From positions 124,001 to 188,000 of the forward strand of contig NZ_BAAAZE010000013.1 in the NCBI RefSeq assembly GCF_039536745.1: a stretch of 64,000 nt of DNA, written 5' to 3'. The notes beneath the pieces are model-generated. The model was not told the origin of the DNA and made no database searches. It was given only the letters and a program-made list of their open reading frames with translations. The stretch comes from Actimicrobium antarcticum. Its GTDB lineage: Bacteria; Pseudomonadota; Gammaproteobacteria; Burkholderiales; Burkholderiaceae_D. Numbering within the stretch: position 1 is the first letter of the stretch; every line of letters starts with the position of its first letter. Made by a program: the position numbers and the translations under genes. Of this stretch, positions 26,011-35,078 are shown in pieces.

Positions 26011-26258
26011 CAGGGAGTCAATTCAGTGGAGCGGCGGCTGGTGATGAAGGCGTGGTGAGCGCGAGGAAAGCGTCCGTCAAACGCGGCTGCCAGATGGAAG
26101 AAGGGTGCTCAATGCCGCACGTGGCACCATCTTTCCTGGCGCAAGAAAGTGAGGGTAGCATGTCGTCCACGCCCGACACCGGTCTTGCGCAACAGAATCC
26201 GCCACGACCACGTGCCGTGGGGAGTTTTCTGCCCGTCGACCGGTGCTGGCCCGGGCAA

Positions 26259-27530
26259 TCAATCGCCCGGAACCGCCCGGTAACGGCTGACCTCGAACGG
26301 AGTCACGGCAGCCTGCCGATGGCCCCACGCATTGCGGGTAAATGACACGACGGCTGCGACTTCCTCGTCATTGAGCACGGCCGCAAACGGCGGCATGCCG
26401 TAGGGACGCGGATTGCCATGGGTGCTGGGCGGGAAGCCGCCATTGAGCACCATGCGTACCGGATTGATGGCCGAATCCATCGTGATGGCGCGATTGCCCG
26501 CCAATGGCGGATAGTTCGGCGGAATACCGGTGCCGTCGGCGCGATGACAGTTCACGCAATGCTTCTCGTAGAGCTTGCTGCCGAGGACGCGGGTGCGTTC
26601 ATCCAGTGCCACCGGCACGGGTGACGGCGTATCGATTTGCGGCAGGGATTTCAAGTACTCGGCCATCGCCTGCAAGTCCGGTTCCGACAGGTGCTGCAGG
26701 CTGCCTCGCACCACTTCGGCCATCGGGCCAAATACCACGCTACGCTGCGAAATACCGGTTTGCAAAAGATCGACGATGTGGGATTGCTGCCAGTCGCCCA
26801 ACCCGGCTTCATTGCTCGATGTCAGCGACGGTGCGTACCAGTTCAGCACCGGGATCAGGCCGCCTTCGAGCGAGCCGCTGCTGCCGCCCAGCGTGGTGCG
26901 GGAGGAATGGCAGGCACTGCAATGGCCCGGACCTTCGACCAGATAGGCACCGCGGTTCCAGGTCACGCTTTTGGCGGGATCGGTTTTTTGCACACCCGGC
27001 GTGAAATACAGCGCGCGCCAGACCGCCATCAGCGGTCGCTGGTTATACGGAAAGCGCAGTTCGCTGGCGCGGTTGGCTTGCGCTACCGGGGTCAGGGTTT
27101 TGAAGTAGGCGAACAGCGCATCCGAATCCGGACGCGTCATGCGTGTGTAGTTCGTGTACGGAAACGCCGGGTACAAAAAGCTGCCGTCCTGCGACTTGCC
27201 GTTATGCAGCGCGCGCCAGAAGTCATTGGCGGACCAGTTGCCCAGACCGCTGGTTTTGTCCTGCGTCAGATTGGGCGAATACAGCGTACCGAACGGCGTG
27301 GCAATGGCTCTGCCGCCAGCGTATTGCGCGCCACCACGCACGGTATGGCAGCCCATGCAGTTGCCCGCCAGCGCGAGATATTTGCCCTGCGCGACCTGCG
27401 CCGCAGAGCCGGTGATCGGCACGCCGACCGCGTCGCGATCCGGCTCGTGAACGAATTCCTTCGTAATCAGCACGACCGGGACGGCCAGCAGCAGGAGTAA
27501 CACAATCAGGAACAATCGTTTCATGGTCAT
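26259..27530 (-). CDS. Tri-haem cytochrome c, alcohol-dehydrogenase-subunit type
   Basis: A 423-residue protein with an N-terminal membrane anchor or signal (LFLIVLLLLLAVPVVLI) and three c-haem motifs: CMGCH (58-62), CSACH (204-208), CVNCH (325-329). Layout matches the cytochrome subunit of membrane alcohol, gluconate or aldehyde dehydrogenases, which pass electrons to ubiquinol oxidase. No dehydrogenase subunit lies nearby, so its donor is unknown. It starts 5 bp after the cytochrome c4-like gene; an ATG six bases further in is an equally good start. The stop codon lies in a GC-rich hairpin (CCGGGC/GCCCGG) without a T-run. Confidence 0.88.
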   Translation of the reverse strand: MTMKRLFLIVLLLLLAVPVVLITKEFVHEPDRDAVGVPITGSAAQVAQGKYLALAGNCMGCHTVRGGAQYAGGRAIATPFGTLYSPNLTQDKTSGLGNWSANDFWRALHNGKSQDGSFLYPAFPYTNYTRMTRPDSDALFAYFKTLTPVAQANRASELRFPYNQRPLMAVWRALYFTPGVQKTDPAKSVTWNRGAYLVEGPGHCSACHSSRTTLGGSSGSLEGGLIPVLNWYAPSLTSSNEAGLGDWQQSHIVDLLQTGISQRSVVFGPMAEVVRGSLQHLSEPDLQAMAEYLKSLPQIDTPSPVPVALDERTRVLGSKLYEKHCVNCHRADGTGIPPNYPPLAGNRAITMDSAINPVRMVLNGGFPPSTHGNPRPYGMPPFAAVLNDEEVAAVVSFTRNAWGHRQAAVTPFEVSRYRAVPGD

Positions 27531-27535
27531 CGGAT

Positions 27536-28252
27536 TCAGTGAGGAACGCTGCCGCAGTCCAGCGGCAAGGGAGCCGGCAGGCTGGTGGCGGGTTTGGCAT
27601 GCGCAGGAACAGGTTGCGCGGACAGCCAGGCGGCCAGGGCACCGACGTCATCGGTCGAGAGTTGTTGCGCGATTTTTCCCATGCAATCGGGCGCGGCGGC
27701 GCGGCGCGTGCCGTTGCGCCAGGCACCGAACTGCGCGGCGATGTAATCACGCGGCAAACCGAGCAGCCCCGGAATGGCGGGCGCTAAGCCAGTCAATGCG
27801 CTGCCGTGGCAGGCAATGCAGGCCGGGATGTTTTTGGCGGCATCGCCATGCTGCACCAGAGCCTGTCCGCGTGCCGCCACGGCAGCGGAAACCGCCAGCG
27901 GCGGCGGCGGATACGACACTTCCAGTGCGGAGAAATAGCCGGCCAGTTCATGCAGGTAGTCGTCGGATAAATTGTCGACCATGTAAATCATCTGCGGATA
28001 GGCGCGCCGTCCCTCCCGAAAATTGATCAGCTGGTTGGCCAGGTAACCGGCCGGTTTGCCGGCGATGCGCGGGTAGTAGCCATCCGCGCCGCGTTTGCCG
28101 TCGATGTTGTGACAGGCGATGCAGGCCACGGCGCGCTGGGCGATGCTGTCTTCGAGGGTAGGGGCTGCGGCGAGGGCGGCCTGGCTGGATAACGCCAGCA
28201 AGAGGATCGCCGTCAAGCCGACGAACCGGCGATGTATTGGGAAAGAAATCAT
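27536..28252 (-). CDS. Di-haem cytochrome c4-like protein
   Basis: About 238 residues from ATG 28252, which gives a clean signal peptide (FVGLTAILLLALSSQAALA). The longer frame upstream has no signal and is rejected. Two haem sites, CIACH in each half, with the repeat RIAGKPAGYLANQL / GLLGLPRDYIAAQF typical of c4. Such proteins shuttle electrons in the periplasm to oxidases. First gene of a pair with the tri-haem cytochrome, five bases apart. The two could form one electron conduit. Confidence 0.88.
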   Translation of the reverse strand: MISFPIHRRFVGLTAILLLALSSQAALAAAPTLEDSIAQRAVACIACHNIDGKRGADGYYPRIAGKPAGYLANQLINFREGRRAYPQMIYMVDNLSDDYLHELAGYFSALEVSYPPPPLAVSAAVAARGQALVQHGDAAKNIPACIACHGSALTGLAPAIPGLLGLPRDYIAAQFGAWRNGTRRAAAPDCMGKIAQQLSTDDVGALAAWLSAQPVPAHAKPATSLPAPLPLDCGSVPH

Positions 28253-28428
28253 TGGTACGGCACCCAGATGTGGAACGCGATGGTCGGGGTCGCATTCTAC
28301 GACTTCGGGATGGGATGCGTGCAATGCAATAAAACCGCTATCCTCGCTATCGTGCTGGTTTTTCGATCCGTCTGGGGGACTTGCCGGATGACTCATCCCG
28401 TAGTCTCAACACATTCAACGGCCTTCAC

Positions 28429-29058
28429 ATGCGATTCAATGGCATTCTAAGAAACTGGAACGATAGCCGCGGCTTTGGCACCATCGACTCGACACAAGGT
28501 GGCGAACCGATCTTCGTGCATGTCTCCGCCTGGTCCAAAGGCTCAGCCAGACCAACGCTTGAGCAGCTCGTCTCGTACGAAGTCGAGAGCGGTCCCAAAG
28601 GCAAGCGGGCGATAAAGGTTCAGGTTATTCAGGCGAGGCCGCTACGCAGGCGGTCCGGGCGAGCAAACCGCGCTCGATGGGGTGTCGCTGCATTGGTCAG
28701 TCTTCCTGCTTTCCTGCTGCTTTACCTTGTCATGACTATTTTGTGGCGGCCGCCGCTATGGGTAGGAGAGGTATACCTCGCAACCAGCGCCGCAACGTTC
28801 GTTGTCTACGCGCTGGATAAATGGTATTCCAGGAACGGAGGCAGGCGCATATCGGAACGTACGTTGCACCTGCTGGCGCTCAGCGGCGGTTGGCCTGGCG
28901 CCTTGATTGCCCAGCAAATTTTCCGTCACAAGACCGTTAAAGAAGAATTTCGTCAAGTATTCTGGATTACTGTAGCGGCCAATGTGATTGCACTGATCGT
29001 AGTGGTTTCACCGTTGCGGCAAGTGCTTGTCAGTGCGCTATGGGGGCTGCCAAATTAA
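28429..29058 (+). CDS. Cold-shock-domain / DUF1294 membrane protein
   Basis: About 209 residues. The N-terminal 70 residues are a cold-shock domain (GILRNWNDSRGFGTI, PIFVHVSAW: RNP1-like and RNP2-like strands). After a basic linker (RRRSGRANRAR) come membrane helices with the DUF1294 signature (YALDKWYSRNGGRRISERTLHLLALSGGWPGA, read as two segments; then HKTVKEEFRQVFW). This fusion is widespread in proteobacteria but uncharacterised. The start is placed at the ATG 28429, which begins the cold-shock fold; an upstream in-frame ATG would add 16 residues. Confidence 0.85.
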   Translation: MRFNGILRNWNDSRGFGTIDSTQGGEPIFVHVSAWSKGSARPTLEQLVSYEVESGPKGKRAIKVQVIQARPLRRRSGRANRARWGVAALVSLPAFLLLYLVMTILWRPPLWVGEVYLATSAATFVVYALDKWYSRNGGRRISERTLHLLALSGGWPGALIAQQIFRHKTVKEEFRQVFWITVAANVIALIVVVSPLRQVLVSALWGLPN

Positions 29059-29149
29059 GCGGGCTCGTGCGGCGCCACGATCTGAACATGCCCGGGGCGG
29101 GGGCCCCAACTGCTAGACTGCAACACACACTTTCCTGAATGGATCAGCC

Positions 29150-29482
29150 ATGATCGCTACCCTCGCTACCTTGCTGGTGTTTCAATCCATCGGCGAAGGC
29201 CTGGCCTATGCGCTGGGGTTGCCGATTCCGGGGCCGGTGATCGGCATGGTGCTGTTGCTGCTGTACTTGATGATGAAGAACGGTGCGGTCGACAAGCTCG
29301 CGCCGACTTCGATGGAGCTGCTGCGCCATCTGTCGCTGCTGTTCGTGCCGGCTGGCGTGGGCATCATGGTGCATGCCCGGTTGCTTGCCGCCGAGTGGTT
29401 GCCGATCACGGCAGCGCTGCTGGCCAGTACCGTGGTCTCGATTGCAGTGACTGCTGCCGTCGTGCGCTGGTTGCAGAAATGA
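29150..29482 (+). CDS. lrgA: LrgA/CidA-family membrane protein
   Basis: A 110-residue protein with four hydrophobic helices. The conserved region (GLPIPGPVIGMVLLLL, then LLFVPAGVGIM) is diagnostic. LrgA/CidA proteins are small holin-like or pyruvate-transport-linked membrane proteins that act with LrgB. The stop overlaps the lrgB start as ATGA. The strand switches from the cytochrome cluster, so a promoter should lie in 29059-29149. Confidence 0.92.
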   Translation: MIATLATLLVFQSIGEGLAYALGLPIPGPVIGMVLLLLYLMMKNGAVDKLAPTSMELLRHLSLLFVPAGVGIMVHARLLAAEWLPITAALLASTVVSIAVTAAVVRWLQK

Positions 29483-30204
29483 CGCCGAAGCTCAACGAAA
29501 TCTGGGTGTATCTGGCGGCGTCGCCGTTGCTCGGATTGACCGCGACCTTGCTGGCCTATCAGTTCGCATGGACCGTGTATCAGCGCGCAAAATTCAATCC
29601 GCTGGCGAACCCTGTCGCCATCTCGGTGGCCGTGCTGGTGACGATCCTGACGCTCACCGGCACCCCCTACAAGACCTATTTCGATGGCGCACAATTCGTC
29701 CATTTTCTGTTGGGTCCGGCCACCGTCGCGCTGGCGATTCCGTTGTATCAGCAATTGGCGAAACTCAAGCGCGACTGGTTTGCGCTGCTCATGGGCGTGC
29801 TGGCCGGCAGCACCGCCGCGATCACCACCGCGCTCGGCGTGGCGTGGTTGCTGGGTGCCTCCAAAGCCACCATCCTGTCGCTGGCGCCGAAGTCAGTGAC
29901 GACGCCGATTGCGATGGGGATCGCCGAAAAGATTGGCGGCTTGCCGTCACTGACTGCGGTGCTGGTGATCGCCACCGGCATCCTAGGCGCAACGCTGGCG
30001 CGCAGCATCCTGGTGTTCATGAAAATCACCGACCACAGCGTGATGGGCTTTGCGCTGGGCGTGACCGCGCACGGCATCGGTACGGCACGCGGGTTTCAGG
30101 TCAGCGAAGAAATGGGTGCCTTTGCCGGTCTGGCGATGGGCGTCTCGGGGATATTGACGGCGCTGTTGCTGCCGTTGGGATTAAAGCTGCTGGGCGTGAT
30201 TTGA
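29479..30204 (+). CDS. lrgB: LrgB-family membrane protein
   Basis: A 241-residue polytopic protein with family segments NPVAISVAVL, GPATVALAIPLY, LAPKSVTTPIAMG and GTARGFQVSEEMGAFAGLAMG (the last as adjoining parts). It pairs with LrgA; together they affect murein hydrolase activity or pyruvate/glycolate transport in studied bacteria. ATG 29479 overlaps the lrgA stop by 4 bp. Its own stop abuts the stop of the convergent ferredoxin gene with no bases between. Confidence 0.92.
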   Translation: MTPKLNEIWVYLAASPLLGLTATLLAYQFAWTVYQRAKFNPLANPVAISVAVLVTILTLTGTPYKTYFDGAQFVHFLLGPATVALAIPLYQQLAKLKRDWFALLMGVLAGSTAAITTALGVAWLLGASKATILSLAPKSVTTPIAMGIAEKIGGLPSLTAVLVIATGILGATLARSILVFMKITDHSVMGFALGVTAHGIGTARGFQVSEEMGAFAGLAMGVSGILTALLLPLGLKLLGVI

Positions 30205-30492
30205 TCAGGGCGCGGGCTTGCTTGCGCGTGGCTCGTCGATCACCACATCCGACAGCGCCAGCGCCACGCAGGGCAGGATGTAGCCGGCCTGCTTTTCATC
30301 GGCGCTCAGTCCCGGCCAGTCGACCCGGTAATGCACCGATCCGCTGTGCAAGCGGCACAGGCAGGTGCGGCAGGTGCCATTGCGGCACGAACTCGGCAGC
30401 GTGATGCCGGCCAGGCGCGCCGCTTCCATCAGCGAGAGTGCATCCGGCACGTCGAAGCGCCAGTCCTTGCCGCTGATTAGTGCCCAGAACAT
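30205..30492 (-). CDS. [2Fe-2S] plant-type ferredoxin
   Basis: A 95-residue protein with the plant-type cluster ligands CRNGTCRTC (three Cys) and a fourth in ILPC. It is a stand-alone electron carrier or fragment-like partner of an oxygenase or reductase not encoded here. It lies 6 bp after psd on the same strand, so it is co-transcribed. Whether it serves that operon or is a passenger cannot be told from the sequence. Confidence 0.88.
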   Translation of the reverse strand: MFWALISGKDWRFDVPDALSLMEAARLAGITLPSSCRNGTCRTCLCRLHSGSVHYRVDWPGLSADEKQAGYILPCVALALSDVVIDEPRASKPAP

Positions 30493-30498
30493 GGCAAT

Positions 30499-31350
30499 TC
30501 AGTTCGCCTTTACCTTGTCGCCCATGGCTTCGCCAAGTCGCACCGGTTGAAGCGGTTTCCAGCCCGGATTGAAGCCCAGCCGGCGCGCCGGAAATAGCAT
30601 CACCACCGTCGACCCCAGCAGGAAGCGTCCCATCTCGTCGCCCTTTTTCAGCACGATCTGCTGGTCGTTGTAATCCCACTCACGAACTGCCTTCGTACGC
30701 GGCGGATTGACCACGCCATGCCAGGTCGTGGCCATGCTGCCGACGATGGTGGCGCCCACCAGCGTGAGCACGAACGGGCCGTCAGCCGTGTCGAAGACGC
30801 AGACCACGCGTTCGTTGCGCGCAAACAGGCCCGGTACGCCCCGTGCGGTGGCCGGATTGACCGAGAACAGCGCGCCCGGCACATAAATCATGCGCAGCAG
30901 GCGGCCATCGCAGGGCATGTGGATGCGGTGATAGTCCTTCGGGCTCAGGTAGATCGTGGCGAACTGGCCATCCTCGAATTGCGCGGCCAGCGTGCGGTCG
31001 CCGCCGACCAGTGCAGTGGTCGAATACTGATGCCCCTTGGCCTGGAAAATCTGGTCGCGCTCGATCGGGCCGAACTGGCTGATCGCGCCATCGACCGGAC
31101 AAATGTAATCGGCCGCTGCCAGTGGTCGCGCATCGCTGCGCAAGGCCCGCGTGAAGAACGCATTGAAGCTGGCGTAGCTGGTGATGTCGGGGTTGGCGGC
31201 CTCGGCCATGTTGACCTGATAGCGGGCGATGAAGCGGCGAATGATGCCGGTCGTGATGGTGCCGGCCCGGGCATTGGCGACCTTGCCGGCGAACCAGGTG
31301 ATGGCCTGTTTGGGCAGCAGGTATTGCAGCAGGACAGCGGGATCGGCCAC
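30499..31350 (-). CDS. psd: Phosphatidylserine decarboxylase proenzyme
   Basis: Makes phosphatidylethanolamine from phosphatidylserine at the inner membrane. The 283 residues show PVDG (Asp87), DYHRIHMPCDG (His141/144) and the self-cleavage site LGST (Gly246-Ser247), which yields the pyruvoyl alpha subunit. The predicted start is GTG at 31348-31350 and the N-terminus (LLQYLLPKQAITWFAGK) matches the family. Operon with the downstream ferredoxin. Confidence 0.95.
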   Translation of the reverse strand: MADPAVLLQYLLPKQAITWFAGKVANARAGTITTGIIRRFIARYQVNMAEAANPDITSYASFNAFFTRALRSDARPLAAADYICPVDGAISQFGPIERDQIFQAKGHQYSTTALVGGDRTLAAQFEDGQFATIYLSPKDYHRIHMPCDGRLLRMIYVPGALFSVNPATARGVPGLFARNERVVCVFDTADGPFVLTLVGATIVGSMATTWHGVVNPPRTKAVREWDYNDQQIVLKKGDEMGRFLLGSTVVMLFPARRLGFNPGWKPLQPVRLGEAMGDKVKAN

Positions 31351-31410
31351 GGTGACTTTCAGCGGAAAAAAGATGGCGCGATTGTACCGGCATCGGCCAT
31401 CCCGGATGCA

Positions 31411-32787
31411 CTAGCGCTCACGCAAGGCTTCCTGTTTGGCTTTGATGACAGGCTTGAGCAAATAGTTGAGGACGGTTTTTTTGCCGGTGCGGATGTGGAT
31501 GGTAGCCATCATGCCGGGAATGATCGGCAGGTTTTTGTCGCCCGCACCGAGGTTGTTTTTGACGGTGCGCACCCGTACCAGATAGAAGCTCTCGCCTTTG
31601 TCATTGGTGATCGAGTCGGCAGTGATGTTTTCCAGTTTCGCTTCCAGCCCGCCATAGATCGAAAAATCATACGCACTCAGTTTGACGGTGGCGTCCTGGC
31701 CGGCATGCAGGAAGGCCACGTCGGCGGGACGCACCCGTGCTTCGATCAGCAGGTTGTTTTCGATCGGTACGATTTCCATCACGTCCATGCCGGGCTGGAT
31801 CACGCCGCCGACGGTCGTGACTTTCAGGGTCTTGACCAGTCCTGCCACCGGAGAGCGCACTTCGGTGCGCGCCAGCCGGTCGGCCATCGCCACGCCCGAG
31901 GCACGCGATTGCTCGAACTCCGAGCGCGCCAAGTTCAGTTCGGTGGCGGCATCGGAGCGGAACTTGGCCAGCTGACCGGATTCCTTGGCGTGCGCTTCGG
32001 CGATACTTTGCTCGATGCGCGGAATCGCCAGGCGCGCCGCGTCGGCTTCGCCGCGAAAGTCGCTGACCTGGCGTTCCAGGCGCAGCACTTCGACTTCGGA
32101 CAGCACGCCTTGCGCCACCAGTGGCTTGCTGATGGTCAGTTCACGCGTGACCAGGCGCTGGCTTTCTTCGAGCTGCGTCATGCGGGCACGTTTTTCACGC
32201 AGTTCCTGAGTGCGCTGGTTGGCTTGTTCGCGCAGTACCGTCAGGGCCGAATCGAGTTCGCGCTGGCGGTTCTGATACAGCTGACGTTCTTCCTCGATCA
32301 CTTTCGGATTGTCGCGTACCAGGTCGGCGGGTGCCTGAAAAGCCGTGCCATTGGTCTCGACGGTGAGGCGGGCTATCTTCGCTTGCAGGGCTTCGTACTT
32401 GGCCTTGACTTCATCGACTGACGACGAAAACCGGGTCTTGTCGAGCACCAGTACCACCTGGTTTTTCTGGACCAGATCACCGATGCTGACCGGTATCGCG
32501 GCGACGATGCCGCCTTCCAGATTCTGGATCACCTGCACCTGGCCGGACGGAATGACCTTGCCTTCTCCGATGGTGATTTCATCGATCGGTGCAAACGTGG
32601 CCCAGATGACCGCAGCCACGATGAACAGGACCGTGCCACGAATGATCATGGAGCCAAAGCGCGGCGCGCCGGTGACCAGTGCCGCGCTGCTGTCGGACAT
32701 GAATTCGGTGTCGGCGCGCTTTTCGGCATCATCGGTACCGGCCGGCAGCAGCAGTTGCTGAATACGCGATTTACACTTTTGAAACAT
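31411..32787 (-). CDS. HlyD-family membrane fusion protein of type I secretion
   Basis: A 458-residue periplasmic adaptor with one N-terminal membrane helix (about 45-65, MIIRGTVLFIVAAVIWATFAP as two adjoining parts), a lipoyl half-motif (EGKVIPSGQVQVIQNLEGG region), a long coiled-coil hairpin (about 130-300) and the C-terminal HlyD signature VKLSAYDFSIYGGLEA. It bridges the ABC exporter and a TolC-like outer-membrane channel. The gene starts inside the last 17 bp of the exporter gene, so translation is coupled. No TolC-like protein is encoded in the window. Confidence 0.93.
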   Translation of the reverse strand: MFQKCKSRIQQLLLPAGTDDAEKRADTEFMSDSSAALVTGAPRFGSMIIRGTVLFIVAAVIWATFAPIDEITIGEGKVIPSGQVQVIQNLEGGIVAAIPVSIGDLVQKNQVVLVLDKTRFSSSVDEVKAKYEALQAKIARLTVETNGTAFQAPADLVRDNPKVIEEERQLYQNRQRELDSALTVLREQANQRTQELREKRARMTQLEESQRLVTRELTISKPLVAQGVLSEVEVLRLERQVSDFRGEADAARLAIPRIEQSIAEAHAKESGQLAKFRSDAATELNLARSEFEQSRASGVAMADRLARTEVRSPVAGLVKTLKVTTVGGVIQPGMDVMEIVPIENNLLIEARVRPADVAFLHAGQDATVKLSAYDFSIYGGLEAKLENITADSITNDKGESFYLVRVRTVKNNLGAGDKNLPIIPGMMATIHIRTGKKTVLNYLLKPVIKAKQEALRER

Positions 32788-34963
32788 GCAGTTTCCCTCC
32801 GGATAAAGCTTCCAGCACTTGTTCTTTCGGACCGTCGGCGATGATGCGACCGCCTTCCACTACCAGCAGGCGATTGACCAGCGTCAGCATCGAGGCGCGG
32901 TGGGTAATCAGGATCAGGGTCTTGTCGCCAAGACTCTGGGACAGGAGTGTCTTGAAGTTGTCTTCGGAGCGGTTGTCCAGCGAATTGGTGGGCTCGTCGA
33001 GCACCAGCACGTTCGGGTCCTGCAAGAGCGCACGGGCGATCGCCACCGATTGCCGCTGGCCTCCCGACAGGCCGTCGCCGCGTTCGCCGACTGCGCGGTC
33101 GAAACCCTGCGGATGCCGGTTCACGAATTCGGTCACGCCCGCGATGTCGGCGGCGCGCAGCATCGCGGCATCGTCGGCATGCGGCGCGCCCATGACGATA
33201 TTGTCCTTGACGCTGCCGAAGAACAGCACCGGGTCCTGCGGCACATAGCCGATGTGCCGGCGCAGGTCGACCGGGTCGATCTGCTGCTGGTCGACGCCAT
33301 CGATCCAGATGGCGCCTTCGCCCGGCTGGTACAGGCCGAGGATGAGTTTTTCGATGGTCGATTTGCCGGAGCCGATGCGGCCGATGATGCCGACCCGCTC
33401 ACCGGGAGCGATCTTGAATGACACCTTGGCCAGCGCATCGACGGGCTGCTCGGGATACGCAAAACTGACGTTCTGGAATTCGATGCCGCCCTTGAAGTCG
33501 GGTCGGTTTACGAAGCTTTTTCCGGGGGGATGCTCGACCGGCAAATGCATGATGCGGTCCAGCCCCATCAGCGCGGTGCGGGCGTGATGAAACCGGGTGG
33601 CCAGTGCCGCGACTTGCGACAGTGGCGCCAGCGTGCGGGCGGCCAGCATGGTGCAGGCGATCAGGGCACCGACCGTCAGGGCCTTGTCGGCAATCAGGTA
33701 GACCCCGACGATGACCAGCGCGACATTGGCCAGCTGCTGGAACAGTACACCGGCGTTGATGCTGGCGGCCGACAGCAGGCGCGCACGCAGGCTGAGCTTG
33801 CCGATCTGGCCGATCAATTGTTCCCAGCGCCGCTGGGCCGGACCTTCGGCCGACATGGCCTTGATGGTATCGAGTCCGGCCAGGGTTTCGATCAGCGTGG
33901 CCTGGCGTTGCGACGCGACCGTGAAGGTCTGGTTGATCACGCGCGCCAGCGGTCGTTGCAGCAGCAGGCTGGGGATCAGGATCAGCGGAATCGCGACGAT
34001 CGGTACCAGTACCAGCCAGCCGCCGACCCACCAGATGATCAGCAGGTACAACAGCGTGAACGGCATGTCGATCAGCGTGGTGATGGTGGCCGAGGTCAGG
34101 AATTCACGGAACGACTCGAATTCGGTGAGGCTGTTGGCGAAGCCGCCGACGGATTTCGGTCGCGAGGACAAGCGGATGCCGAGGATTTTTTCGTAAATGG
34201 CCGAGGACAGGGTGACGTCGATTTTCTTGCCGGCGATGTCGATGAAATAACCACGCAGGCTGCGCATGACGAAGTCGAACAGGAACACGATGGCCACGCC
34301 GAGCGCCAGTACCCACAACGTCTCGAATGTCTGGTTCGGCACCACGCGGTCATACACGTTCATCGTGAACAGCGGCAGCACCAGTGCAAACGTGTTGATT
34401 AAAAATGAGGCAATCAGGACTTCGGCATAGATGCGCCAGGATTGCCTGAGCGGAGTCCAGAACCAGTGTCCTCCGGCAGGTTCGTCGGACCTGTCAGCGC
34501 GCGCGTCGAACTTGAACACCGGCCGCACGAAGATTGCGTAACCGGTGCAGGAAGCTTGTAATTCGTCGCTGCTGATCTCCAGTTCGCCATCGCCTGATTC
34601 CGGCTGGATGATGCGTACCATGCCGCTGTTGCCGTTGCTGTTTTTGTGCGTCAGGATGCATGCCTGGCCATCCCGCAGCAACAGCACGGCCGGCAGGGTC
34701 AGCTGGCTGATGCGTGCCAGCGGTCGCTTGACGATGCGTGCGGACAGATTGGCGCGGGCCGCTGCGCGCAGGAATAATTCGGGCGTCAGGCAGCCGTTTT
34801 CCAGCGGCAATCCGGCGGTCAGCGCCTGCTGCGAATGCGGCTGGTTGCGCAACCGGGTGAGCGTGACCAGGCATTGCGCCAGCGGATCGTCGGGTTGCAT
34901 GGCATCGCGCGGCATCCGCCAGGATGCTCCGGTATCGCCCGGAGTGGGCTCGTTGGTTAACAT
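32771..34963 (-). CDS. Type I secretion ABC exporter, LapB-like
   Basis: A 730-residue permease/ATPase. The N-terminal 150 residues are a C39-like domain (DDPLAQCLVTLTRL; LTLPAVLLLRDGQACILT) without the catalytic Cys-His arrangement, as in exporters of RTX or Lap-type adhesins, where it docks substrate. Six membrane helices follow, then the ATPase: Walker A GRIGSGKST (about 528), signature LSGGQ, Walker B VLVLDEPT and the H-loop ITHR. The LapB/HlyD order is typical of large-adhesin export. No RTX substrate gene is next to it. Confidence 0.93.
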   Translation of the reverse strand: MLTNEPTPGDTGASWRMPRDAMQPDDPLAQCLVTLTRLRNQPHSQQALTAGLPLENGCLTPELFLRAAARANLSARIVKRPLARISQLTLPAVLLLRDGQACILTHKNSNGNSGMVRIIQPESGDGELEISSDELQASCTGYAIFVRPVFKFDARADRSDEPAGGHWFWTPLRQSWRIYAEVLIASFLINTFALVLPLFTMNVYDRVVPNQTFETLWVLALGVAIVFLFDFVMRSLRGYFIDIAGKKIDVTLSSAIYEKILGIRLSSRPKSVGGFANSLTEFESFREFLTSATITTLIDMPFTLLYLLIIWWVGGWLVLVPIVAIPLILIPSLLLQRPLARVINQTFTVASQRQATLIETLAGLDTIKAMSAEGPAQRRWEQLIGQIGKLSLRARLLSAASINAGVLFQQLANVALVIVGVYLIADKALTVGALIACTMLAARTLAPLSQVAALATRFHHARTALMGLDRIMHLPVEHPPGKSFVNRPDFKGGIEFQNVSFAYPEQPVDALAKVSFKIAPGERVGIIGRIGSGKSTIEKLILGLYQPGEGAIWIDGVDQQQIDPVDLRRHIGYVPQDPVLFFGSVKDNIVMGAPHADDAAMLRAADIAGVTEFVNRHPQGFDRAVGERGDGLSGGQRQSVAIARALLQDPNVLVLDEPTNSLDNRSEDNFKTLLSQSLGDKTLILITHRASMLTLVNRLLVVEGGRIIADGPKEQVLEALSGGKLHVSKV

Positions 34964-35078
34964 GAATCACCTTTCAGTTCTGTCACGATAGCTGGCGATT
35001 CTAAACGCAAACGCGGTGAGGGCGGCATCCACATCGCACCCGATTTCGGGAATGGCGTTAGGATGGTCGGTCCTTGGG

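Noticed and set aside
26139..26190. GCGCAAGA/TCTTGCGC inverted repeat upstream of the synthetase
   Set aside because: Eight-base arms 36 bp apart with no supporting promoter elements; too weak to call an operator.
30718..32421. A 567-codon plus-strand frame opposite psd and the hlyD-like gene
   Set aside because: It spans two well-supported genes and the gap between them. The translation is rich in His, Arg, Gly and Asp without domains, as antisense shadows are.
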